Part shown: positions 19,552 through 27,286 of the stretch, piece by piece
How positions within the stretch are numbered: position 1 is the first letter of the stretch
Layout: the number at the start of each line of letters is the position of its first letter
DNA from: an uncultured Lachnospiraceae bacterium
GTDB taxonomy: Bacteria > Bacillota > Clostridia > Lachnospirales > Lachnospiraceae
Assembly: GCA_910585905.1 (NCBI GenBank)
Contig: CAJUID010000011.1
Coordinates: 1-64,000, forward strand
Length of the DNA stretch: 64,000 nucleotides
Direction: 5' to 3'
Translations under genes and position numbers: made by a program
The notes under the pieces: generated by a model
What the model saw: only the letters and a program-made list of their open reading frames with translations
Database searches by the model: none
What the model was told of the DNA's origin: nothing

Positions 19552-20319
19552 ATGGGTAGAGTAATAGCTATATCAAATCAGAAAGGTGGAGTTGGAAAAA
19601 CAACTACAGCAATCAATTTATCAGCGTGTCTTGCTGAGAAGGGAAAAAAGGTTTTAGTTATTGATATGGATCCTCAGGGAAATGCTACCAGTGGATTAGG
19701 TGTTGATAAAACCAGTGTTGAACATACAAGTTATGAAGTTTTATTGGGACAGACAACAATATGGGAAGCAACAGTATCCTCTATTTGTGAGGGGTTAAGA
19801 GTTATTCCATCTGAAAGAGGACTTGCAGGGGCAGAGATTGAATTAATCGGAACAGAGAATAGAGAGTATGTTTTGAAAAATCAAGTTGATAAAGTAAAGG
19901 ATAATTATGATTTTATTATTATTGATTGTCCACCATCTCTAAATATATTAACAGTAAACGCTATGACAACGGCTGACACGGTACTAGTTCCAATTCAATG
20001 TGAATATTATGCCTTAGAAGGATTAAGTGAATTATTATATACAATTGATTTGGTAAAGGAAAGATTAAATGAAAAATTAGAAATTGAAGGTGTTGTTTTT
20101 ACAATGTACGATTCAAGAACATGTCTTTCTCTTCAAGTGGTAGAAAATGTAAAAGAAAATTTAAAGCAAAAAATATATAAGACAATTATTCCTAGAAATA
20201 TACGATTAGCGGAAGCACCAAGTCATGGAAAACCAATTAATATGTACGATGGAAAATCAGCTGGAGCAGAAGGGTATAGAAGTCTGGCGAACGAAGTGAT
20301 TGAAAGGGGAAATGAATAA
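19552..20319 (+). CDS. parA: Chromosome partitioning ATPase ParA/Soj
   Basis: 255 aa. ParA drives ParB-parS origin segregation and, as Soj, influences DnaA. The deviant Walker A is SNQKGGVGKTTTAINLSA (residues 7-24), Walker A' is VIDMDPQGNATSGLG, and Walker B is FIIIDCPPSL. The start is preceded by AAAGGAAAG. The stop overlaps the parB start by one base (TAATG), showing coupling. Confidence 0.96.
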   Translation: MGRVIAISNQKGGVGKTTTAINLSACLAEKGKKVLVIDMDPQGNATSGLGVDKTSVEHTSYEVLLGQTTIWEATVSSICEGLRVIPSERGLAGAEIELIGTENREYVLKNQVDKVKDNYDFIIIDCPPSLNILTVNAMTTADTVLVPIQCEYYALEGLSELLYTIDLVKERLNEKLEIEGVVFTMYDSRTCLSLQVVENVKENLKQKIYKTIIPRNIRLAEAPSHGKPINMYDGKSAGAEGYRSLANEVIERGNE

Positions 20320-21224
20320 TGGCAAGTAAAAGAGGACTTGGAATGGGACTCGATAATCTGATTCCACCTAAAAGGGAGACGACTGGCGAAAGCGAAAAGG
20401 AAATTGTTAAAGAAGTTATTAAAGAGGTTGATAAAGTAGACATTAATAAAATTGAACCAAATAGTTTACAGCCAAGAAAGAATTTTAATGAAGATTCTTT
20501 GCAAGAGTTAGCAGATTCTATTAAACAACATGGTATGATTGAACCGTTGATTGTCCAACAGGGAAAAAAGGGATTTTATCAGATTATTGCTGGAGAGAGA
20601 AGATGGAGAGCATCTAAAATAGCGGGAATGAAGGAAGTTCCAGTTATTGTAAAGGAGTATTCTACTCAGGAAGTAGTGGAAATTGCTTTAATAGAAAATT
20701 TGCAGCGTGAGGACCTAAATCCAATAGAGGAGGCAGAAGCATACCATAGCTTGATTGAGGAATATCATTTGAAGCAGGATGAAGTAGCAGAGAAAGTTTC
20801 TAAAAGTAGGGTGGCAATTACAAATGCGCTTAGGCTTTTGAAGTTAGATGCAAGAGTGAGAGAAATGCTGATTGAAGATAAGATCAAAAGCGGACATGCA
20901 AGGGCATTGCTTAGTATCGAGGATGGAGATTTACAATATGACACAGCTACAAAGATTTTTGATGAAAAATTTAGTGTTCGGGAGACAGAAAAATTAGTAA
21001 AGAAGATATTAAATGGAGATAATAAGAGGGTAGAGAGACGTCCAGAAGAGGATGAGCAGTTAAATATTGTCTATGCGGGATATGAAGAAAAATTAAAATC
21101 AATTATTGGAACTAAAGTACATATTAATAGAAATAAGGATGGAAAGAAGGGAAAAATAGAGATTGAATACTATTCGCCAGACGAATTTGAGAGAATAGTA
21201 GAATTGATGTCGCATTTACAATAA
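20319..21224 (+). CDS. parB: Chromosome partitioning protein ParB/Spo0J
   Basis: 301 aa. ParB is a CTP-dependent clamp that loads at parS. The N-terminus is RGLGMGLDNLIPP. The CTP-binding domain includes LQPRKNF and the catalytic GERRWRA box near residue 90. The helix-turn-helix follows with QREDLNPIEEAEAY and VAEKVSKSRVAITNALRLL. The C-terminal dimer domain is present. It is coupled to parA. Confidence 0.96.
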   Translation: MASKRGLGMGLDNLIPPKRETTGESEKEIVKEVIKEVDKVDINKIEPNSLQPRKNFNEDSLQELADSIKQHGMIEPLIVQQGKKGFYQIIAGERRWRASKIAGMKEVPVIVKEYSTQEVVEIALIENLQREDLNPIEEAEAYHSLIEEYHLKQDEVAEKVSKSRVAITNALRLLKLDARVREMLIEDKIKSGHARALLSIEDGDLQYDTATKIFDEKFSVRETEKLVKKILNGDNKRVERRPEEDEQLNIVYAGYEEKLKSIIGTKVHINRNKDGKKGKIEIEYYSPDEFERIVELMSHLQ

Positions 21225-21243
21225 AATTTGGAGGGTATAGATA

Positions 21244-21771
21244 ATGTGGTTATTTAATGATTATGGAATTGATGTTGGGTATGTTATACTGGGAATGGCA
21301 GGAGTTATTTTCATTATGTTAATTATGCTGATTGTGACAATGGCTAAAAACGGTAGTATGAGGAAAAAATATAAAGTATTTATGGATGGTGAAAATGGAA
21401 AGAATTTGGAAAAAGCTATATTGGATAAGTTTAGTGCAATAGATAATTTGGAGAGTAATGTTGAGGATATTTATCATAAAATAAAAGCAATCAATGGGCA
21501 ATTAGTTACAGCTTATCAGAAAATTGGTTTGGTAAAATATGATGCATTTAAGGAAATTGGCGGAAAGCTGAGTTTTGTACTTGTTCTTTTGACAGCAGAA
21601 AACAATGGTTTTATTCTTAATTCAATGCATAGCTCAAAGGAAGGATGCTATACATATGCAAAAGAGGTTGTGAATGGAGAAGCATTCGTAATATTGTCAG
21701 AGGAAGAACAACAGGCATTAGAAGAAGCAAAGGCAAATACCAGTTTAAAGAAATTAGCTGAGGGAAGGTAA
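21244..21771 (+). CDS. DUF4446 family membrane protein
   Basis: 175 aa. An N-terminal transmembrane helix (about residues 13-36, VILGMAGVIFIMLIMLIV) precedes a soluble domain ending FILNSMHSSKEGCYTYAKEV and an acidic LSEEEQQALEEA tail, the DUF4446 pattern often found beside parAB in Clostridia. The function is unknown. It starts 19 nt after parB, with GGAGGG upstream, so it is in the same operon. Confidence 0.85.
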   Translation: MWLFNDYGIDVGYVILGMAGVIFIMLIMLIVTMAKNGSMRKKYKVFMDGENGKNLEKAILDKFSAIDNLESNVEDIYHKIKAINGQLVTAYQKIGLVKYDAFKEIGGKLSFVLVLLTAENNGFILNSMHSSKEGCYTYAKEVVNGEAFVILSEEEQQALEEAKANTSLKKLAEGR

Positions 21772-21772
21772 A

Positions 21773-22852
21773 TTGGAAAGAGAAATTATAAAATATTTAT
21801 GTGGTTTATTTTTAACAGGGATTGTACCACCCATATTGATAAGGCAGCTTCAGAAAGGAGCTGTCTTTTCTGGAATCATAGAGAATCAAAGAAGAATGTT
21901 ATATATTGTCTCCATATCATCTATTTCATTTATATCTGCAATAAATAAAAATACTGAAATTTTAATGGGGACATTGATTGGCTGTGCGATATTTCAGTTA
22001 TTAGGAGTATATGGAGTAAATAAATTAAATGCAGCAGGAAATTGGAAGGAAAAATTACCAGTAAGCAAAATACAGTTTTTGATATTTTGTACTATCTTGC
22101 TGCTTTTTTTATCGGCAGACTATTTATTGAGAGGAAAAGCAGTTGAAAATATAATTAATCAAGTAGATGGTGGATTATTAATCTTTTTATTTAGTATATA
22201 TTTCTATTTTTCTTATATAAAAGGTGAAGATTCTGCGTTATCAATTTATAAAAGACAATATGAAATATGGTGGAAGAATCAAAAGAAAAATACGAATAAA
22301 CAAGAACAAATTGATAATCTTGAACGTTATAGCTCTAGAAAAAAGAGGATTGCCCAGATTTTTACTTATCTTTTATTAATTGTTATTATTTTGATTGGTA
22401 ATTATTTTTTATTTGAGGGAGTATCCAAGTTAGGAGTAGATTTGGAAGTGTCACAGTATTGTGCTGGGTTGACTCTAATGGCATGGAGTGTAAACTTGCT
22501 AGGAATTTTATTGGAAAATATGGCATGGAAAAGTGAAGACAATGTTTCAAATCGGGAATCATTGGAAATAGAATGTGAAGATGGAGAAGCTTTACTACGG
22601 AAGGCAGCAAAGGAAGAAAAGAAAATAGAAAACTTAGTAGAGGGGATTATTTTCTCTATGACATTTCTATTAGGATGTATTGCTTTGATAGAACCAATTA
22701 TGACGCATATCTATATGATATATGATTTAATAATATTAGGTATCATTTCAATTCTATTTCAGTTTATATCAAAAATAGACAACCGCCTTGCCGGAAGCGG
22801 CATGGAAGCTGTCTACATTGGATTTATAGTATATACTTTAATGCGGTCGTAA
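21773..22852 (+). CDS. Polytopic membrane protein of unknown function
   Basis: 359 aa, not recognised as a named family. It has about eight hydrophobic segments, for example GLFLTGIVPPILI, FLIFCTILLLFLSADYLL, IFTYLLLIVIILIGNYFLF and the C-terminal AVYIGFIVYTLM. An acidic/basic cytoplasmic stretch (about 260-285) lies in the middle. It starts at TTG one base after the DUF4446 stop, with AGGGAAGG overlapping that gene's end, so it is translationally coupled to the parAB operon. Confidence 0.75.
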   Translation: MEREIIKYLCGLFLTGIVPPILIRQLQKGAVFSGIIENQRRMLYIVSISSISFISAINKNTEILMGTLIGCAIFQLLGVYGVNKLNAAGNWKEKLPVSKIQFLIFCTILLLFLSADYLLRGKAVENIINQVDGGLLIFLFSIYFYFSYIKGEDSALSIYKRQYEIWWKNQKKNTNKQEQIDNLERYSSRKKRIAQIFTYLLLIVIILIGNYFLFEGVSKLGVDLEVSQYCAGLTLMAWSVNLLGILLENMAWKSEDNVSNRESLEIECEDGEALLRKAAKEEKKIENLVEGIIFSMTFLLGCIALIEPIMTHIYMIYDLIILGIISILFQFISKIDNRLAGSGMEAVYIGFIVYTLMRS

Positions 22853-22869
22853 TTTTTATTCGGCCGCAA
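22841..22869. terminator. Convergent terminator
   Basis: GCGGTCG (22843-22849) and CGGCCGC (22861-22867) pair with one G-U around an AT loop, where two genes converge. The hairpin overlaps the 3' ends of both. Confidence 0.5.
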
Positions 22870-23605
22870 TACTGCCAAATAGTGGTCTCAGTGAATCGGG
22901 AACCTTTTTGTCTCGTTCTTCTTCCTGTTCTATTATATTTACATTGGAAGTCATTGCTGTTCCGCCATTGAAATTTTCATGGTAATGGTTCACTCCCTCA
23001 TTGATAGAAAGCATTTTTTGATCAAGGAAGGAAATAATTTGCGCGCATTCCCGCAGTTCATCTCTAATCCCTTCCGGTGCTTTCCCTTCAAATTTGTAAT
23101 ATATCTTATGTTCTAAGCTTGCCCAGAAATCCATTGCAATTGTACGGATTTGAATTTCCACTTTGGTATCTATCATATCATCTGAAAGAAATATCGGAAT
23201 TGATACAATCATGTGGTAACTCATATAGCCGTTTGATTTTGGGTTAGCAATATAGTCTTTGACCTTTAAAACCGTAACATCACTTTGATTTGCAATAGCT
23301 GCAGCAATGCGGTAAATATCGGAAGTAAAGGAACAAATGATTCGTACTCCTGCTACATCGTTTACATATCGTATTATATTTTCTACCGTAAGCTCTTTTT
23401 GTTTTAACCGAATTTTTCGGGCAATACTAGATGCTGACTTAATACGTGAAGTAATATGCTCAATAGGGTTATATTGGTGTGCTAATTTAAATTCATTATT
23501 TAATATTTCTAATTTGGTACAGATTTCTTTTAAAACAGCATCATAAAGCAAAAGTGCATGATTCCATTTCTCTTCATCATCATAGTACAATAATTCATTT
23601 TCCAT
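22856..23605 (-). CDS. Small alarmone synthetase, GTP pyrophosphokinase (RelQ/RelP type)
   Basis: 249 aa. It consists of a single RelA/SpoT synthetase domain with no HD hydrolase or TGS/ACT regions. Family motifs are ITSRIKSASSIARKI, DVAGVRIICSFTSDIY, the substrate-binding SNGYMSYHMIVSIP, and VEIQIRTIAMDFWASLEHKI. It should make (p)ppGpp from ATP and GTP/GDP. GGAGGATACT precedes the start. The C-terminal extension (about 215-249) is not conserved and ends in a basic and proline-containing stretch. Confidence 0.9.
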   Translation of the reverse strand: MENELLYYDDEEKWNHALLLYDAVLKEICTKLEILNNEFKLAHQYNPIEHITSRIKSASSIARKIRLKQKELTVENIIRYVNDVAGVRIICSFTSDIYRIAAAIANQSDVTVLKVKDYIANPKSNGYMSYHMIVSIPIFLSDDMIDTKVEIQIRTIAMDFWASLEHKIYYKFEGKAPEGIRDELRECAQIISFLDQKMLSINEGVNHYHENFNGGTAMTSNVNIIEQEEERDKKVPDSLRPLFGSIAAE

Positions 23606-23620
23606 AGTATCCTCCCGTGC

Positions 23621-23850
23621 ATTAGTACAATATAAATGATGTTGGGGTCAAAAGGTATTTTGCCCCCCAACAGATGCCACGAATTGCTACATTGCTACGC
23701 AATTTCCGCAATTCTATAAACACCTCCAATCCCGCATATTTGCAAGCAAATCTGCTTCTTGTCGGTAAGCCAGTAGATAGCAATTTGCATGTAAACATGC
23801 ATTGTTATCTACTTTTGACCCTGGCATCATATAAATACTTTTGTACTAAT
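23621..23850. repeat. 230-bp inverted-repeat element (MITE-like)
   Basis: The left end ATTAGTACAA...ATGATG...GGGTCAAAAG (23621-23654) is mirrored by CTTTTGACCC...CATCAT...TTGTACTAAT (23812-23850), giving imperfect arms of about 36-40 bp. An internal GATAGCAATTTGCATG/CATGCATTGTTATC hairpin is also present. It fills the gap between the alarmone synthetase and the glycosyltransferase and overlaps the latter's stop codon. No coding sequence is inside. Confidence 0.65.
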
Positions 23851-24862
23851 TAAATCCGAATATCCGGTTAAAAAAGTGATATCCAGAAATAATAATTTTT
23901 TTGCCTAACTCAGATTTCCACTGCAAAGGAAGTCCAAATTTGCGTGTTGTTATCAACCGATAAATCTTTTTATCATGTGTCTTTAGATAGTGCCAAAGTT
24001 CATCACGTTTTGCAAGATTTTCTGGTGATCCTTCATTTACCAATAGTGCTGAGCTGACTATCATCATCATTGAAAGATATTGCAGCATGTAACTTTGTAG
24101 TTTTTTAGATGAAATTGATTCCAGGTTAAGTGAATGAATCATAATTTTTGTAATCTTAATCTGTTGGTCAATTCGCTTTGTCATTACTGTTTCATTGACA
24201 GATTGATCGTCCCTTCCGATGTAGTAACGATATAAGTCTACATTTAAATAGTACATCCGTTTTACATAAGGAAGAGGGCAAAATGCAAAAATATTGTCTA
24301 CATAAAATGTGTGCTCTGGAAGCTCTAATTTACAATCCCTTAATAGTTTAGTTCTATACATAATTGAATGCATCAAGAGATTCTGTGTCATCTTAAAATA
24401 CTTCACATCATTCCATGTAAAGAATTTGTTGCATGGAATTGCACTGCGGTAATTGACAACTCTTCGTTTATGAAGGCTTGGTTTTTCATAAACATAATTG
24501 CTGATAATCATATCCAAAGGAATAGACTGATCAGCAAGGTATTTTATAAAACGAAGAATCTTTTTTAAGCTTGTCTCATCGAACCAATCATCACTGTCAA
24601 GTACCTTAAAAAAAAGTCCTTTTGCATTTTGAATTCCAGTATTTACTGCGGAACCGTGCCCACCATTCTCTTTGTGGATTGCCCGGATAATGTCAGGATA
24701 TTTTTCCTGATACTGATTAGCAATTGAAAGGGTATTGTCTGTAGAACCATCATCTACAACTAGTATCTCAACATTTTTTCCGCCGGCAAGAGCACTTTCA
24801 ATTGCATGGCTCATGTATTCCTGCGAATTATAACATGGTATTGTAATGGTTAATAATTTCAT
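23846..24862 (-). CDS. Family 2 glycosyltransferase
   Basis: 338 aa with a GT-A fold. Landmarks are LTITIPCYNSQEYM, EILVVDDGSTDNTL (UDP-sugar binding) and FKVLDSDDWFD, a DxD-type metal site near residue 92. Membrane helices are absent apart from one hydrophobic patch (MMMIVSSALLV), so it is probably a peripheral enzyme adding sugars to a surface polymer. The acceptor cannot be told. GGAGGATATAT precedes ATG at 24862. No other polysaccharide genes are adjacent. Confidence 0.88.
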   Translation of the reverse strand: MKLLTITIPCYNSQEYMSHAIESALAGGKNVEILVVDDGSTDNTLSIANQYQEKYPDIIRAIHKENGGHGSAVNTGIQNAKGLFFKVLDSDDWFDETSLKKILRFIKYLADQSIPLDMIISNYVYEKPSLHKRRVVNYRSAIPCNKFFTWNDVKYFKMTQNLLMHSIMYRTKLLRDCKLELPEHTFYVDNIFAFCPLPYVKRMYYLNVDLYRYYIGRDDQSVNETVMTKRIDQQIKITKIMIHSLNLESISSKKLQSYMLQYLSMMMIVSSALLVNEGSPENLAKRDELWHYLKTHDKKIYRLITTRKFGLPLQWKSELGKKIIISGYHFFNRIFGFN

Positions 24863-25209
24863 ATATATCCTCCATTCTTAAAAAGACATCTTCTTCTATT
24901 ATAATATGAAATTATCATAAGGAAAAGCGAAAATCCTAAAAAAGTATTATTTCCTTTCTAAAAGTAATAACGCATCTGCCTAAAAATATGATATACTTTA
25001 TGATATCAGAGGTAATAAGGCAAAATGAAGAAGCGAAGCCTTTGTCTTTTTTATGGTTGATTTTTTTGGAAAGTGGAAGGTTTTCTAACCTTTTACATCT
25101 CCATAGAATACATTATCACATAAATAAGAATTTTGTGTTGCAAAGATATGAAAATTTCAGAAATTTTCTTACGTTATTCTGATAAGGAAAAAAGAAAGAG
25201 GGGAAAGAA
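24863..25209. other. Intergenic region without recognised gene
   Basis: 347 nt of AT-rich sequence between divergent genes. It must hold promoters for both neighbours. A 64-codon open frame inside has no ribosome site and no recognisable product. I see nothing else in it. Confidence 0.6.
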
Positions 25210-25641
25210 ATGGAAAAAGAGATAAGAAAGATGATTGATATGGCACTGCAGGCTAGAGCAAAATCATATGCCCCGTATTCTAATTTTCATGTGGGTGCGT
25301 GCCTTCAGGATGATTCAGGAGAGTTTTATCTTGGCTGTAATATAGAAAATGCCGGGTACACAGCGACAAATTGTGCGGAAAGGACTGCATTTTTTAAGGC
25401 AGTTAGTGATGGAAAGAGACATTTCAAAAGGATAGCAATTATGGGTGGAAATAATGAAGATACATTGGATTTTTGTCCTCCCTGTGGTGTATGCCTTCAG
25501 GTGATGATGGAGTTTTGTAACCCAGACACTTTTCAGATTATTTTGGGAAACTCTGATAAGGAATATAAAATATATTTACTAAAGGAATTATTGCCAATGG
25601 GATTTGGACCACAAAATATAGATAATGAAAACAGAGGATAA
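25210..25641 (+). CDS. cdd: Cytidine deaminase
   Basis: 143 aa, homotetrameric type. It deaminates cytidine and deoxycytidine to uridines for salvage. The zinc site is complete: CAERTAF (with the catalytic Glu) near residue 53 and CPPCGVCLQV near 88. YAPYSNFHVGAC is the substrate-binding N-terminal motif. It is upstream of pyrimidine-nucleoside phosphorylase on the same strand, a coherent salvage pair, though a 144-bp repeat now separates them. Confidence 0.96.
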   Translation: MEKEIRKMIDMALQARAKSYAPYSNFHVGACLQDDSGEFYLGCNIENAGYTATNCAERTAFFKAVSDGKRHFKRIAIMGGNNEDTLDFCPPCGVCLQVMMEFCNPDTFQIILGNSDKEYKIYLLKELLPMGFGPQNIDNENRG

Positions 25642-25660
25642 ATGAAAATTACGGAAATGT

Positions 25661-25804
25661 TTTATTCCCGCGAAGCAACGAGCCAAGCGCGAGCTTGCTC
25701 GCATTTGGCGACTGCCGCGAGGGTCAAATACCCCGCCCCTCTGGGGCGAACTTGCTAAAAAGAAGCTAAGTCATGCCCCGTTGCTTGCAGCGGGGTATTT
25801 GACT
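25661..25804 (+). repeat. Dispersed intergenic repeat, full copy 3
   Basis: 144 bp identical base for base to 33565-33708. It has the GAAGCAACGAGCC head, a GCGAGCTTGCTCGC hairpin, a CCCCGCCCCTCTGGGGCG hairpin and the terminal CCCCGTTGCTTGCAGCGGGG hairpin. It lies between cdd and pdp. Confidence 0.9.
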
Positions 25805-25840
25805 AGCTGTGTGATGGGAACTGAATAAGGAGGGTAGCTT

Positions 25841-27163
25841 ATGCGAATGTATGACATTATTGATCAGAAAAAAAGAGGAAATGAATTAACAAAAGAGGAA
25901 ATTTATTATGCGATCAATGGGTATGTGTTGGGAGATATTCCAGATTATCAGATGTCAGCTTTATTAATGGCAATTTATTATAAGGGAATGACGGATGAAG
26001 AGCTTTTGTATATGACAGAGTGTATGGCAAAGTCTGGTGATATGGCTGATCTATCAAATATTGATGGAATTAAGGTGGATAAACACAGTACTGGCGGAGT
26101 TGGTGATAAGACAACTTTAGCTGTAGCGCCGATTGTGGCAGCCTGCGGCGGAAAAGTTGCAAAGATGAGCGGAAGGGGATTGGGTTTTACAGGAGGAACA
26201 GTTGATAAACTGGAATCAATACCATATATGCAGACGGCAATTGATGAGAAAAGATTTTTTGAGATTGTAAATAAACTGGGAATTTCTTTGATTGGGCAAT
26301 CTGCGAATATTGCTCCGGCAGATAAAAAATTGTATGCACTCCGCGATGTTACAGCAACTGTGGACAGCATACCTTTGATTGCTGCTTCTATTATGAGTAA
26401 AAAACTTGCTGCGGGGAGTGATAAGATTGTATTAGATGTTACTGTGGGAAGCGGTGCATTTATGAAGTCAATAGAAGATGCAGTGATTCTTGCAGAGAAA
26501 ATGGTAGCAATAGGAGAAGGAGCAGGACGGGAGACTATTGCAATCTTAACTAATATGGATGTTCCTCTTGGGATTTCTGTTGGAAATAATATTGAGATTA
26601 TTGAAGCAATTGAGGCTTTACAAGGAAAGGCTCCGAAAGATTTTCAGGAAATATGCGAAGTGTTTGCCACAACTATGCTGGTACTTGGAAAAAGAGGAAC
26701 AGAGAAGGAGTGTTATGCCCTGGTGAAAAAAGTAATAGAGGATGGAAGCGCTCTTGATAAATTTGCTGCAGTGGTTAAAGAGCAGGGGGGAGACGAATCA
26801 TATATTTATCATCCAGATCAGTTTCCAAGGGCTTTATATGAAAAAGAATTTAAAGCAAAACAAACTGGATATATTGTTAGCATGGATGCAGAAATCTGTG
26901 GAAAAACAGCGGTTATCCTTGGGGCAGGTAGAGAGACAAAAGAGAGCACTATAGATGATACTGCAGGAATCCGATTTTTTAAAAAGACTGGGTCGTGGGT
27001 AGAAGAAGGAGAAAAGATTGCAGTTTTGTATAGCTCAGATCAGAAAAAATTGGAAGATGCAGCCTCCTATCTGGAAAAAGCGTACATATTTGGCAGCGAA
27101 AAACCAGAAAAGCTAAAGGCAATATATGCTAAAGTTTATAAGGATGGTGTTACATACTTATAA
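25841..27163 (+). CDS. pdp: Pyrimidine-nucleoside phosphorylase
   Basis: 440 aa. It phosphorolyses uridine, deoxyuridine and thymidine. Signature motifs are KVDKHSTGGVGDKTTLAVAP near residue 80 and KMSGRGLGFTGGTVDKLES near 110; the phosphate-binding lysine and the biotin/lipoyl-like C-terminal domain are present. GGAGGG lies 6 nt upstream of ATG at 25841. With cdd it converts cytidine to uracil and ribose-1-phosphate. Confidence 0.96.
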   Translation: MRMYDIIDQKKRGNELTKEEIYYAINGYVLGDIPDYQMSALLMAIYYKGMTDEELLYMTECMAKSGDMADLSNIDGIKVDKHSTGGVGDKTTLAVAPIVAACGGKVAKMSGRGLGFTGGTVDKLESIPYMQTAIDEKRFFEIVNKLGISLIGQSANIAPADKKLYALRDVTATVDSIPLIAASIMSKKLAAGSDKIVLDVTVGSGAFMKSIEDAVILAEKMVAIGEGAGRETIAILTNMDVPLGISVGNNIEIIEAIEALQGKAPKDFQEICEVFATTMLVLGKRGTEKECYALVKKVIEDGSALDKFAAVVKEQGGDESYIYHPDQFPRALYEKEFKAKQTGYIVSMDAEICGKTAVILGAGRETKESTIDDTAGIRFFKKTGSWVEEGEKIAVLYSSDQKKLEDAASYLEKAYIFGSEKPEKLKAIYAKVYKDGVTYL

Positions 27164-27169
27164 TATTTT

Positions 27170-27262
27170 TGTTCTTACGTATGTAATGAGCCAAACGCAA
27201 TACTTTGCTTATAAGGAACTGAAAGTTATTTTGCGTTTGGCAACTGCGTGGGCAGCTAAACA
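27170..27262 (+). repeat. Dispersed intergenic repeat, degenerate copy 4
   Basis: TACGTATGTAATGAGCCAAACGCAA followed by AAGGAACTGAAAGTT and CGTTTGGCAACTGCG. It matches the head and middle of the repeat family; the CCCCG hairpin is lost. It lies after pdp. Confidence 0.65.
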
Positions 27263-27286
27263 AACATCCACCACATGTCCGATTAG

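Noticed and set aside
24988..25182. 64-codon open frame before cdd
   Set aside because: No ribosome-binding site, no similarity I recognise, low-complexity AT-rich sequence.
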